Of a stretch of 64,000 bases of DNA, positions 11,503 to 22,849 are shown piece by piece (position 1 is the first letter of the stretch; every line of letters starts with the position of its first letter). The notes under the pieces are model-generated. The model saw only the letters and a program-made list of their open reading frames with translations. It was not told where the DNA came from and ran no database searches. The position numbers and the translations under genes are program-made. This DNA comes from Aurelia coerulea (taxonomy: Eukaryota; Cnidaria; Scyphozoa; Semaeostomeae; Ulmaridae), in the NCBI GenBank assembly GCA_039566865.1, contig CM076957.1, forward strand, positions 8,689,896 through 8,753,895. The letters run 5' to 3'.

Positions 11503-14500
11503 ATGTATTCCGACAGAGCGGAAACGATGCGCGCCTGCGCACTAATGTTGCCTAAATCGAAGGATGGAAGGCAAAAACTCACGCCGTCGAAATTCTGATC
11601 GAGCAGTGAAAATGAAATGTTTTCGATCGTAAAATGCTTCTTTGCGGCAGTTTATAGAGGGAAAATATTGATTACATGGTACACATCTTGTTCAGTTTTC
11701 TTTCGTCTTTCTGTTAAAGGTAAAAACATTTATGTAAGCGGAATATATTTCTGTCAAAATAGCTCAATGAAATTGCAAGTGAACGCTAGGACTGGCAATT
11801 TCTCAAGTGTCGCCCCTATGAAAGTCCCAAACATAAGGCCGTTTCTTAACACATAAGGGATTTTATGCTTTTAATCTAAGAGGTGGGGATGCCTCCACCA
11901 TATATCAAGAGTTCTCGTGAATCCAAGGTTGTTCTTGCTCGCAACACCGAAAGAAAGTCGAGGTTTGATTAATTTCGAAAATTTTCAACGCCCTCGAAAT
12001 TTCACAACAGTGTTGATTCACGGCAGGGACCTTATTTGGTGGAAATTGCTTGAAATCACTTACCAATGAATGAATTCTTGTTAAAACCAGTTGCCAAATT
12101 TGTGTATCCTCCAAATACAAGAATTTTAGTCACAAATTGACAATTATTTGCGATGAATACCGGCAATGTTTCAAATAAATCCAGAAGTCTTGCCTGAAAT
12201 GGGCTCCTTCCATGTTTCTAGTCGCTTGAGATGCTTCAAGTCGTCACTAAAACTCGACTGACGCGTAAAAGATATACTCTGAGTATTTAAAAATCAAAGG
12301 CATGCCTTTTCTAGAAAAAAATAAGCTTCTCCACAACTTCTTCTTGCCAAAACAATGCCAAAAAAGTTCTAAGAATTTCGCAAGGAGAACATGCTATTTC
12401 TCTGACGCGACAGTGTATTCGAATTTCGAATAACAGAGGGGCAAATATAAAGTTTTACAAAGGTTTCATCATAATTTTGAAAAATGTTTTTCAAAGAAGC
12501 CAAATAGACCAATGTTTTCGAAATGAATCAAGTAAATAGCAGTTGAAATAACAGACAGAAGTCAAGATCAGAAAGGAGAGAATCCACTCAAAAAGTTAGG
12601 AAACATTTAAAAAAATCAAGAAACTTTCTACCAGTGATCATTCAAGTTTTCCCGAAAAAGTAGTGAAAGTCTGCCTGGCTGTACGACCTTTTATATTTTT
12701 CCGGCCAAACCAATATTTCTTTTGCACTTTAGGCACGATTTTGAACAAAATGTTTTTAGCGTAAAATGAATAGCTTTCTCGCAGTTAATTTTTAGTAGGC
12801 TTTGGTACGGGCCCTTTTGTTGCAGAAACTTGCTTAGACAGTCTGAAAAAATATGCCTTAAACACGGGCGGTTATAATTAAAGAATCGAAAGCATTTGAC
12901 AAACATTAATATGATAATCTTTTCCCTTGCCAAGACACCTCAGTTACAGTTGTAGTCTTAACCATTTTAAGTTTTATTTCCCTGGGTACCAGAACCAAAA
13001 GAATTGAGAGGCAAAGGAAAGGAACAAAAAGTCCGAGCAACGAAAGACAGAAAGAGGGATAAGAACTCTTGACATGCTCTGAACAAATAAAAATCAATAT
13101 TCCTATTTTAGGAGCAGGATGAAAAGATGTCACAGACAACTTTCTGTCGTGTTTATTTATGATCACACCTCACAGGAACGAAGCATTGTATCAACTGTCC
13201 CAGAGCCTATCTCTCTTTTCCTATCTCTCCTTTCCTCCGCATATTCCGCCCCGTCACTCGCCGTTGCTTGAGTCCCGTTACTGAACAATCCGGGACGCTC
13301 TTCAAGCATGCGAGATTTCTATTGCTCATTCCAAAACTGCAGCTGGGTAGATTTCAAATACTTTTTGAAGAAATTTGATATGTCAGTTTAGCGGCCTTTT
13401 TCTCCATTTTTCTGAAAACCGTTCTAAATTCATAGCAGAGTGTAATCAAAAACACATTGCACGTATTTTTTCATAGGAAACTAAGAATATGGGCCAGTAC
13501 TGAAAGCTTCTTAACATTATCAGATTTTGAGTCCTCAGAATTTCTTACGGCTTTCTTTAGAGGCTCCATAACACGAGCCATAACTGTTCACTACATGTGC
13601 CCTCGTGAATATTTCAAAACAAGGCTTTTTTAAGCCTTTTCTTAATACGAGTAATATGATATAGGAAACAAAGGAAAGTAATTTAAAAATATGCCAAGGA
13701 TTACCTTCATCAAAATAAATAGTTTCTTAACTTATATTTTCCCAGTACTGGAGTTTCTTATACTATGGGCAATTTCTTATGAAAAAGTACGTGTATGGAT
13801 GAAAATCAATTTCCCTCCTGATCTTGGATTTCGAAAACATTGGTCTATTTGGCTTCTTTGAAAAACATTTTTCAAAATTATGATGAAACCTTTGTAAAAC
13901 TTTATATTTGCCCCTCTGTTATTCGAAATTCGAATACACTGTCGCGTCAGAGAAATAGCATGTTCTCCTTGCGAAATTCTTAGAACTTTTTTGGCATTGT
14001 TTTGGCAAGAAGAAGTTGTGGAGAAGCTTATTTTTTTCTAGAAAAGGCATGCCTTTGATTTTTAAATACTCAGAGTATATCTTTTACGCGTCAGTCGAGT
14101 TTTAGTGACGACTTGAAGCATCTCAAGCGACTAGAAACATGGAAGGAGCCCATTTCAGGCAAGACTTCTGGATTTATTTGAAACATTGCCGGTATTCATC
14201 GCAAATAATTGTCAATTTGTGACTAAAATTCTTGTATTTGGAGGATACACAAATTTGGCAACTGGTTTTAACAAGAATTCATTCATTGGTAAGTGATTTC
14301 AAGCAATTTCCACCAAATAAGGTCCCTGCCGTGAATCAACACTGTTGTGAAATTTCGAGGGCGTTGAAAATTTTCGAAATTAATCAAACCTCGACTTTCT
14401 TTCGGTGTTGCGAGCAAGAACAACCTTGGATTCACGAGAACTCTTGATATATGGTGGAGGCATCCCCACCTCTTAGATTAAAAGCATAAAATCCCTTATG

Positions 14501-14849
14501 TGTTAAGAAACGGCCTTATGTTTGGGACTTTCATAGGGGCGACACTTGAGAAATTGCCAGTCCTAGCGTTCACTTGCAATTTCATTGAGCTATTTTGACA
14601 GAAATATATTCCGCTTACATAAATGTTTTTACCTTTAACAGAAAGACGAAAGAAAACTGAACAAGATGTGTACCATGTAATCAATATTTTCCCTCTATAA
14701 ACTGCCGCAAAGAAGCATTTTACGATCGAAAACATTTCATTTTCACTGCTCGATCAGAATTTCGACGGCGTGAGTTTTTGCCTTCCATCCTTCGATTTAG
14801 GCAACATTAGTGCGCAGGCGCGCATCGTTTCCGCTCTGTCATGTATTCC
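11503..14849. mobile_element. 3.3-kb palindromic DNA transposon with 1013-bp arms and 9-bp target duplication
   Basis: The element is 11512-14840. Left arm 11512-12524 and right arm 13828-14840 are inverted copies of equal length, and translated stretches in the two arms are identical, so identity is near 100% where checked. Termini GACAGAGCGGAAACGATGCG; flanking direct repeat ATGTATTCC (11503-11511 and 14841-14849). A 9-bp duplication with very long inverted repeats is typical of Mutator-like (MULE) elements; that assignment is inference, since no transposase is present. The 1303-bp centre (12525-13827) shows no recognisable protein. It inserted just after the stop codon of the Penelope-like ORF. 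Confidence 0.88.
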
Positions 14850-15076
14850 TTATTTCGAGTTTTATGTTCTTATGACTTATTCTTTTCGTAATTAGCAATC
14901 TACGCCGCATTATCAGAATCAGAAATTCCACGGACATTTGTAGAACTCTTAAATCGAATTTATAATTCTTTCCTTTATCGTTATGGTACACTCTTATAAT
15001 CTATTAACATTGTGACTGAAGAAGATCTACATAAGATCGAAATATTTCACTGAAAAGTTCTTGTTTTTCTTGACTC

Positions 15077-15077
<1 letters not shown>
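14850..15077 (+). mobile_element. 3' UTR of the Penelope-like element
   Basis: This stretch continues the sequence interrupted at 11503 and runs to the (ATT)n tract. It is AT-rich and contains the compact motif described as a candidate hammerhead ribozyme at 15012-15050. No coding potential. Confidence 0.7.
15012..15050 (+). ncRNA. Candidate type I hammerhead ribozyme in Penelope-like 3' UTR
   Basis: The order fits the hammerhead core: stem I strand GTGA (15012-15015), CTGAAGA (C3-A9; 15016-15022), stem II GATCT/AGATC (15024-15028 with 15034-15038), GAAA (15039-15042), a two-pair stem III made by ATAT, the nucleotide before cleavage (T, 15046), then TCAC (15047-15050), which pairs perfectly with GTGA. 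One extra A (15023) sits between A9 and stem II. Hammerhead motifs are known in Penelope-like elements of many animals. Stems are short, so activity is uncertain. Confidence 0.4.

Positions 15078-15159
<82 letters not shown>
15078..15159. repeat. (ATT)n microsatellite, right half
   Basis: Trinucleotide run immediately after the Penelope-like 3' UTR. Together with 8943-9057 it brackets the insertion. Beyond it lies the 3' UTR of a minus-strand LINE, for which this run would be the simple-repeat tail. Confidence 0.95.
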
Positions 15160-15163
<4 letters not shown>

Positions 15164-16208
15164 TATCAATTTGTTTTACGTTGGCAACTTACATAACTAA
15201 TTCAAAGCTAATTCAAGCCAACAAATTAAATACAGATATATATATATATACAAGTAAAACAAGTAAATAAAATTACAAAGTTCAAATCAAATTACAAAGT
15301 TCATATTAAAAAAGGTGTAAAATCATAGAAAGCTGAGTTGAGGAATGTACTGCCTGCAAAGTCTGCGGTCGCAGCCTTCATTGGTCCAATGTTTAATCTT
15401 ATTCTTAAATTGATGCACAGAATTTGAATCCTTAATTTCCTGAGGAAGGGAGTGCCAAATACGCAGCCCTCTGTATCGGATTGTTTCAGTATCATGATTA
15501 ACTGTATGTACCATAGGAAGTAAGAATGTATTGGTATTTCTGAAATTATATGTGAGATTTCTCTGCAGGAAAATTTCGTCCATAAAACTGGGGTTTGAAT
15601 TATTAGTAGTTTTGAACATTTCAGTCATTAGCAATTGTACATTTTTCTGATGTATTGTTACAGATCTATCTTTTTCTAATAAGGTTTCAAAGCTGGAAGT
15701 ATAGTCTTTATACGCAATTCGTAAGGCTCTCTCATGCAGCTCATTGATTTTGTTATTCATCTTTCTGCTATGGAACATCCATACCAAAGAACAATATTGG
15801 AACTGGCTAGTTACAAATGCTCTCATCAAAAGTGTTAATTTATCAGTTCCTAGATATGCGGACATGCGTGACAAAGCAAATAGTTTGTTACCAGCCTTTT
15901 TACAAATATTGTTTACATGCTTTTCAAAACTGAGATTTGCATCAATCAAAACCCCTAAAAGTTTCTCCTCTTGTGAATTATTGGCGGTACAGTTGCCAAT
16001 ATCTATGCCGACATCTTGATCTTTTTTTCACAAAAAATCATAAAGTGGCATTTGCCATTTACCTGCGTTAAGTTTCATGTAATTGTTTGCGAACCATTCG
16101 ATTATAATTTTAGAGTCATTTTCTAACCTGGAGATTACATTTTCGAGACCCACATCGCACGTATAAATGGTGTTGTATCATCGGCATAGGGTGACAGATC
16201 CTTAAATT
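15160..16208 (-). pseudogene. LINE ORF2 fragment, RT motif to 3' end
   Basis: On the minus strand, PYADDT (catalytic YADD at about 16176-16187) is followed, after small frame breaks near 16020-16150, by a clean 208-residue frame (15949-15323): LLGVLIDANLSFEKHV, YCSLVWMF, HERALRIAYKDY, EMFKTTNNSNPSFM, IWHSLPQEIK, and a cysteine-containing end. 15160-15322 is an AT-rich 3' UTR with a short TATATA run. The copy is 5'-truncated inside RT and meets an opposite-strand LINE fragment head-to-head at about 16209. Confidence 0.85.
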
Positions 16209-17035
16209 CAAGTTAATGTTTCTTGGTCTAAAAAGAGAGCAAGGACTGCGCTTAAATATTCAGGGCAGTAAAATACTAGCAAAAGAACATGTTAAACTTC
16301 TTGGGATTGAAATTGACCACAAACTGAAGTTTGACAAGAATGTGCAAACAGTCAACAAAAAGACCTGCGCTTTTTCTAGGCTAAATATGTACATTTCCAG
16401 AGAGCAAGCATTATCAATTTGCAATGTGGTGATTCGATCGAATTTCAGTTATTGCCCTTTGATATGGCTATTCTGCGATAAAGGTGCAAACAAAAAATAG
16501 ATCGCGCGCATAAACGTGCATCAAAGATCCTCCATAATGACTACGAATCTTCGTTTCAATCGTTACTCGCTCGCAGTATCAGTTTCACCATCCACGTTAA
16601 AAACGTGCAAAAATTGATGACAGAAATATACTTGTCATTGAATAATATGAATCCATCGATTGTATGGGAATTTCATGAGAAGAAATATGTGGCCTATGAC
16701 ATGGGGAAAAAATCTTTGCATACTTCCAAAGGCAAAGACAACATCTTGTGGAGTTGAGTCTTTATCTTTCAGGGGAAGTTTCCTTTGGAACACCCTTGAT
16801 GACAATATCAAAGAAGGACCGACACTCGCGCGTTTTAAAAATAAGATAAAAAATTGGGCCGGAGAACATTGCACCTGCAGAATATGCCAATAACAAAACA
16901 GGATGTGGCACTAGTTGATTTTTTTTTAGATTTTAAGTATTTATATATGTAGGTTGGTCTTAATTAGTATTTATTTATACTATTGTAAACCAACATTAGA
17001 TAATGAATAAATGAAAAAATGAAATGAAAATGAAT
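16209..17035 (+). pseudogene. LINE ORF2 C-terminal fragment with simple-repeat tail
   Basis: Broken frames on the plus strand read as the post-RT region of a related LINE: HVKLLGIEIDHKLKF, FSYCPLIWLF (16216-16500), then after a stop and frameshift HERALRIL-like and EIYLSLNNMNPS-like text, and FRGSFLWNTLDDNIK plus CTCRICQ (16660-16893). The 3' UTR ends in AAATGAAATGAAAATGAA at about 17015-17033, a short-repeat tail in place of poly(A). Confidence 0.8.
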
Positions 17036-17062
17036 CGTTACTTCGTTAAACGAAAAATATTT

Positions 17063-17443
17063 TTAAACTACTCCCCTGTTTTCAAAGAATGTTAAGATAC
17101 TTGGATGATTTTTATGTGTTTCTAAAATGAGTTTAACAATATCCCGATCATCTACTAAATCAGTTTCATCTGCGACATTAGTTAGTTTTCTACCACTTGA
17201 ATTTTGTACAATGTTAATGTAATGGTCGTTGAAAAGCTGGCACAAAGTTGGCTCATCTGTGATAATTTTCTGATCTTTTATGAGCGTTATGTTGTTATCT
17301 GATAGGCCTCCTCTATGAGATAGATAGGTTTTAACGAGATCTCAAAATTCCTTGTTAGACATTATTCCTTTACTTGTAGCCTTTTTGAAATTATCTTTAA
17401 TCGCTTTCCTCCTTAACTTGACAAATTTTGTTGCGATGTTGGT
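17063..17443 (-). pseudogene. LINE ORF2 linker fragment (between endonuclease and RT)
   Basis: The minus strand reads KFVKLRRKAIKDNFKKATSK, GIMSNKEF, DLVKTYLSHRGGLSD, LFNDHYINIVQNSSGRK and HKNHPSIL. These blocks match in order the linker of the LINE at 4897-7744 (MSNKEFWDLVKPFLSNKGGL, FNDHYVNIVEKSSGKK, YKNHPSVL). Both ends are missing and one internal stop is present near 17340. Confidence 0.8.
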
Positions 17444-17680
17444 TTTCGTGTGTTTTTACCTATTTTCACTTGGTAGTGAGCCACCTTATCGCTGTTTCGT
17501 CGTTTTGAAGTTTTCGGTAGTGAGCCACCTTAAGTGCAGATTCACCTTACCGAAAATTTCAAAATGACGAAACAGCGATAAGGTGGCTCATTACCAAGTG
17601 AAAATAGGTAAAAACACACGAAAAACAATTGGTTAAGGTGGCTACCAATAAAACGTTAAGGTGGCTCGCTACCAAAAACT
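17444..17680. mobile_element. Foldback/MITE with TTAAGGTGGCTC repeats
   Basis: Arms of about 72 bp at 17444-17515 and 17553-17627 are inverted copies; the inner part includes GACGAAACAGCGATAAGGTG. The phrase GGTAGTGAGCCACCTTA, or its inverse, occurs about five times between 17470 and 17675. Several copies read TTAAGGTGGCT, so a TTAA target is possible but not proven. No coding potential. Confidence 0.65.
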
Positions 17681-17718
17681 TTCACACACTTGGTGTCCTA
17701 TCGCCCATGGTCATGTTT

Positions 17719-18030
17719 TTAATATTCAATATAATTTCCTGTTGGAAGGTGTGTACCTGCAAAGTTTGGGTGTAAGCCCCAGCGATGGAGATGACTATGG
17801 TTCATGTTGTCCTGATTTATGTAAGGGATTCCAATATTTGCTAATTGCTCCTCCAGTATTGAATTTACATCTCTCCTTGTTTTATCCAGTTGTAGGGAGT
17901 CTGCCCTCGTCATTATGCCCGACACTGCAACATGCTCAATCAAACCTGCGGTAGTCTTAGCCAATTCAAAAATATTCTCAGCAATTTGTTTTAGAGAATC
18001 AGTTCTAAGGTTATTTGTCCCAAACATTTG
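17719..18030 (-). pseudogene. LINE ORF1-like SGNH esterase, C-terminal half
   Basis: The minus-strand frame reads GTNNLRTDS, IAENIFELAKTT, VAVSGIMTRADS, a conserved N-rich section, then LHPNFAGTHLPTG. GTNN (block III) and the late histidine (block V) are features of SGNH-fold hydrolases. Esterase domains of this kind are found in ORF1 of some CR1/L2-type LINEs. The N-terminal half with the GDS nucleophile motif lies at 18964-19260; the two halves are separated by inserted DNA. Confidence 0.65.
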
Positions 18031-18963
18031 ACCTCCTTAGTCAATCAATCTTAAATACAATCATGTAAAGTATCTTTTATATTAATTTTAGTGCGTTTGA
18101 TTTTATCTATAAAGTGTTTTTATGTACCGGGTGTCTCAAAAAAGTACCCCCTTTTGACTCAACAAGGCAACAAAACGATAATATTTCGTTACTTTTTGAA
18201 TTCATGGCTACATTTGTTGGTCTTCAACTTAAATGCACATACCTTGCATTTGGAAATCGATTACCAAACACCGGAGATATGAGTTCACAAGGTCAAAATT
18301 TGGAGTGCACCTGAAACCAGAGGTTTTCAGAAATGGCCTAGCCATAATTTGACAACAAACAGGCATTTTGCAAACGAATTTTTGACTTTGACTTTGACCT
18401 TTACTTTTTATTTTTGAGAAGATTTATACCTTGAATTACTTGAATTGTTCTCGAAGTGACTTTTCTTTTGAGGAATCGGTCCTTGCATTGCATTCGATCC
18501 CAAGTGTTTTGTATTAAAGAAGAGGAAAAGGAGCACATGCACGCTTAATTTGGAGATGTGGCACGACTTTACCACTCTTACCACATTTTTACTATATTTG
18601 TTTAATCAGCGCCATGTCCATGCATCTTTTATTCTTTTCAAAAGCAAAACAAGGAAATTTAAAGTCTACAGGTACTTTGAAAAATGTCCACGATACAAAT
18701 CATGACTAGGCCGTTTTTCAAAACCTCTAGTTTTGGCTGCACTGTAAATTTTGACTTTGCGAACCTGTATCTCCGATTTCTAAATGCAAGGTACGTGCAT
18801 CTAAGTTGAACATTGATAAATTCAGCTGTGAAGTCGGGGAGCAATGATAACTTATTGCTTGGTTCCTATTTCCGGCCAAAAGGGGGTAATTTTTTCTGAG
18901 ATACCCGGTATATTACCGTAGAGTATTTTATGTAGAATTGTATTTAGAATAGATTGATGATGA
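18031..18963. mobile_element. Insertion carrying a mariner-like element with imperfect long TIRs
   Basis: 18127-18908 starts CCGGGTGTCTCAAAAAAGTA and ends in the inverse, TTTCTGAGATACCCGG, with TA on both sides, as in Tc1/mariner insertions. The arms stay similar for about 200 bp inward (CTTGCATTTGGAAATCG against CGATTTCTAAATGCAAG). Outside them, 18035-18125 and 18911-18960 are also inverted copies of each other (TCAATCTTAAATACAAT against ATTGTATTTAGAATAGATTGA), so either the true element is larger or two are nested. No transposase is visible. Confidence 0.7.
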
Positions 18964-19260
18964 TCAATGAAACTGAAACATGAAAACGATGCCGTCGGGT
19001 TTCAAATTAATTGTTGGCTGCAAATAAGACTTCATATCTTCAACTTTCGCTCCTGAGAAGGATTTAACGTAACACCGCTCATTCTTCACTTCATCATTTA
19101 TATCTTTCTTTTTCACATTTCGCAGCATAGAGTCACCAAAGATCGTCATGCTTGGTTTTTGCCCACCAGATTTTACATTTCTATTTCTTTTCTGTGTATC
19201 AACCTCAAGGTCATCTCTTCGTCTTTGTCAGCCTTCGTTTTCGTCTGAAATCCAGTTCTT
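18964..19260 (-). pseudogene. LINE ORF1-like SGNH esterase, N-terminal half
   Basis: On the minus strand MTIFGDSMLRNVKK gives the GDS block I of SGNH hydrolases, followed by CYVKSFSGAKVEDMKSYL and LKPDGIVF, after which the frame breaks at the inserted DNA. Upstream text (DTQKRNRNVKSGGQKPS, NHGKCERTGFQ) looks like the linker that precedes the esterase in such ORF1 proteins. Continues at 18030-17719. Confidence 0.65.
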
Positions 19261-19505
19261 TCGCATTTCCCATGGTTGCATTTGAAAGATCTATTAAACA
19301 TATTGTTGTGTAAAAGTGTAACAAATCTATTTTTGTTTGAAACGTAAATTTTCTCTTGGTTTTATAGCACAGATATTGCTAATTGACTTGCTTTATAACG
19401 GAGAATACCAAAAGGAAAACTTTCAACTTTTTGACCGACTATGATAAATTAAACACTGGACTGATCTTGAAAATTCATTACTGAAACTTTTGCAAAGTGC
19501 CTAAA

Positions 19506-20020
19506 TAACAAGCAACAGTTGCATTTGTTTGACGCCTCAATTCAAAGCGATCATCGACTGCAGACAAAGGAAATTCTCTCGACCAGTAATTCAAAACAAA
19601 CAAAGCCGCAAAAGTTTCCTCAAAACTAGTAGGGCAAACTCTCGCCTTGTGCAAGCGAAAGATGGTTTTTAAGAGAAGTTATGTGCTTATAGCGAAAGAA
19701 GAAGGGTAAATCTAAAGTTCTGTCTGGCGGATTTTCTTTATTTGATTCAGAAGCTGAGGAAAAGGTATTGTAATTCTCGCGTATTTAGGGCTTAAATGAA
19801 ACCATTAAAAACAGCTCCTGAATGAAATAAACGAAATCCGCCAGACAAAACCTTAGATTTACCCTTGCACAAGGCGAGAGTTTGTCCTACTAGTTTTGGG
19901 GAAACTTTGCCGCTTTGTTTGTTTTGAATTACTGGTTGAGAGAATTTCTTTGTCTGCATGAGCTAATCGCTTTGAATTGGGATGTCAATCAAACGCAACT
20001 GTTGCTATTGTATTACAAAA
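19506..20020. repeat. Foldback element (about 150-bp arms)
   Basis: AGCAACAGTTGCATTTG near 19510 is mirrored by CAAACGCAACTGTTGCT near 19992. The arms continue inward through AGTAATTCAAAACAAACAAA and the phrase TCTGTCTGGCGGATTT (mirrored AAATCCGCCAGACA), centring near 19765. No coding potential and no clear target duplication. Confidence 0.75.
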
Positions 20021-20034
20021 TCTGTCCTTGTTAG

Positions 20035-22399
20035 CCTAGCACTGTGATCCAGCTCTTTAGAAATCGTGGAATTAATCCCAAAAAAAAATGAAAATAAGAG
20101 TATACACTATTTAAGGGTTTTATCATGGCGAAGAGACATTGAGCTATTCGATAAAACAAAAATTTCTTAAATCCGTCTTCTAAATCCAGAGATATGATTT
20201 TTTAAAGTTTGACTAAATTGCGAACTGTTGTTTACATTGCAATTTCCGGCCTTTTGTTTGTTGTATCGTTGAAAACCCAGAAATTCAAGTTCTTGTATCT
20301 CTTCAATAAATGCAACGATTTTTTGAAACTTTTTTTTTTGTCTTGCAGATAAACACCTAAGCTATCTAAAAATAGAAAGCTTTTTTTAAAATCTCAAGTT
20401 GGTATATCAATATTTGTCAAAATGGCGTATGACCTTTTTAAGCACGAAAACCAGGCAAATTATCAACATTCCGTCTGTTATAGTGAAAACAAAAAATCTA
20501 ACTAAATCTAACTCTTCGAAAAAAATATTAACATTGAATATGATGTCTTTAGAGAATTTCTGCCAAAGGATTCGTACAGCTTCGTACAGGAAAAAAAGTT
20601 ATCACACATTTGGTATGGTAGGTCCTTTTCAGTTTGTATTTGGTTATGGTCGTACTCACTGAAACCTTGACGACCAACTGTTGATAAAGATCTTGTTCTG
20701 GTATAATATTTTCATGCTTCTTGTCTGTCGACTCGGTTTTCATCTTGATTCCATAGTCAATGAAAATGTTAACGGACTGTCTTCAAGGGCTTCGATATGG
20801 TAGGGAAGAGGCGTCAATAGTCTGGATATGCTTGTGGCGACTTTTATTGAAACATAACTACTACCTGCATTCCCCTATCACTACTTTTCCATTCACTTAT
20901 TCGCCTTAAATGCCTCTTTGTTTAAGGCAAGGCAACTTTACCTCGTTATTTCAAAATGTATATTCAACTTTTAAACTTTGATAGTACGCATAGAGAGTGT
21001 CTACAGCTCACCATACTGTATATGGGATGTAGGGAGTGCTCAAATTACAGGATGACGCAACTTTACATAAACTGATATGAAACTGCAAAACAATAAGAAA
21101 AAATTTTTTCTCGTAACTGTGACCGACCCAAGCCAAGCCTGTATGTTTCACATGCCTCATTGAGAAGCAGAATTTTTTCTATGTTAATTTCCAAGTCAGT
21201 TCCTACCACAAAATAAAACAATGACTGTTAAAACACAAAACTGCTGGCCTGTAGTCTTTAAACCATTCCAATAGCTGTGTGTCACAAAATCAATCATTTT
21301 TATCACAACGAATGGCGAGCTTTATGATTTCATAGTTAAAAACGGTGATTTAAAGGATAAAAGTACGAAGTAGAACACGAAATATACTGCGAAATTTAAG
21401 GATCTAGCTGATAAACTGATAGAGGAAAGGGGGACTGAAGGAAGACGCATATAAAATTCAATTAGTACTCCAAAAATTGTATCAAGTTAAAGTCAAGGAT
21501 GAAGCTTGGTGTGTAAAAGAAAGAGTGTTCAGTGGTGAAGTAGATGAACGAGTTAAAAAACGTAGCCGACCAAGATCAGGCAGTCAATTATCATTAAAGT
21601 GAGGTGATCGATACACTAAACCGAGAAGAGGCCCTTATCAAGGACATGTACAATGAGAATTAGATTATCGACCAAAAACTAAATACTTTAGAGACACAAG
21701 CTTTACTCAAGTGAAGCTAAGATAGTTGAAAGTAGTTTGCATAAACACTGTTCGTATGCGGAACAGTTCAATCATGTACAAAGCCAAAAATAATTGCCAA
21801 AAAATCAACGTTAAACCAAAAGGGCCTATCATACCAAATGTGTGATAAATTTTTTTCCTGTACGAAGCTGTACGAATCCTTTGGTAGAAATTCTCTCAAG
21901 ACATCATATTCAATTGTGATATTTTGTTTGAAGAGTTACAGTTAGTTAGATTTTTTGTTTTCACTATAACAAACGGAAGTTTGATGATTTGCCTGGTTTT
22001 TGTGCTTAAAAAGGTCATACATCATTTTGACAAATATTGATATACCAACTTGAGATTTTGCAAATAGCTTTGTATTTTTAGATAGCTTAGGTGTTTATCT
22101 GTAAAATAAAAAAAAGTTTCAAAAAATCGGTGCATTTGTTGAAGAGTTACCAGAACTTGAATGTATGGGTTTTCAACGATAACACAAACGAAGAAAGGCC
22201 GGAAATTGCAATGTAAACAACAGTTCGCAATTTAGTCAAACTTTAAAAAATCATACCTCTGGATTTATGAGTCGGATTCAAGAAATTTTTGTTTTATCGA
22301 ATAGCTCAATGTCTCTTCGCCATGATGAAACCCCCAAATAGTGTATACTTGTATTTTCATTTTTTGGGATTAATTCCCTGTCTGGATCACAGTGCCTAG
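20035..22399. mobile_element. Non-autonomous Transib-like element with RSS-heptamer-like ends
   Basis: The element is 20040-22394 (2355 bp). Ends are CACTGTGATCCAG and its inverse CTGGATCACAGTG; the flanking 5-bp direct repeat is CCTAG (20035-20039 and 22395-22399). CACWRTG ends with 5-bp duplications define the Transib superfamily, the relatives of RAG1, whose signal heptamer is CACAGTG. The arms (about 20040-20627 and 21817-22394) are inverted copies with visible substitutions and small indels. The ~1.2-kb centre has no recognisable transposase, so it would need help in trans. It sits inside an older foldback repeat whose sequence continues at 22400. Confidence 0.72.
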
Positions 22400-22740
22400 A
22401 TTGGATTCTAGCATTTTTGTAATATTTGTAAGCTGTCGAGAATTGTCGTTTTCGAAGACATTGAAGAAAGCAAAAAAACCTATATAATATTTTCCAAAGA
22501 CTCGAAATGAATGGACAAAGAAGAAAACTGTTTTCTATGATTTGGGGAAATAGAAATCAATCTGCGCAATCTTTTGCACTGGCGGTGGTTCCACATTGGA
22601 CGTATAGCTCTAAAAGCAGAGTACAAACACATTTTTAAAAATCCTAGAATTTAATTCTAGGCTGTTTGTAAAAAATTGTAGATCATAAATCTTCAAAATC
22701 AGTTCAATGTACCTGTCAGAAAGCATATTTTTCTGGCTCG
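22400..22740. repeat. Diverged copy of the TACCGGATGCGCC foldback family
   Basis: GATTCTAGCATTTTTG, then AAAGACTCGAAATGAATGGACA, GATTTGGGG, and later AATCTTCAAAATCAGTTCAATGT follow the same order as in the family copy at 30717-33632. This copy was interrupted by the Transib-like element; a short flank with ACTGGACTGATCTTGAAAAT is seen at about 19450-19480 on the other side. Confidence 0.6.
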
Positions 22741-22849
22741 CCTTTATTCTTCCATATGATAAAAACAAGTACATTTTTCATTGTTCGTGACGTAATTTCT
22801 CTTTAAGACATTTTAAGACAACTAAAATAGTTTGAATGAATTATCAAAT

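Noticed and set aside
11617..14735. Identical protein pairs (71 and 79 codons) at 11.6-12.1 and 14.2-14.7 kb
   Set aside because: They are identical because the arms of the palindrome are inverted copies. No motif, so not treated as genes.
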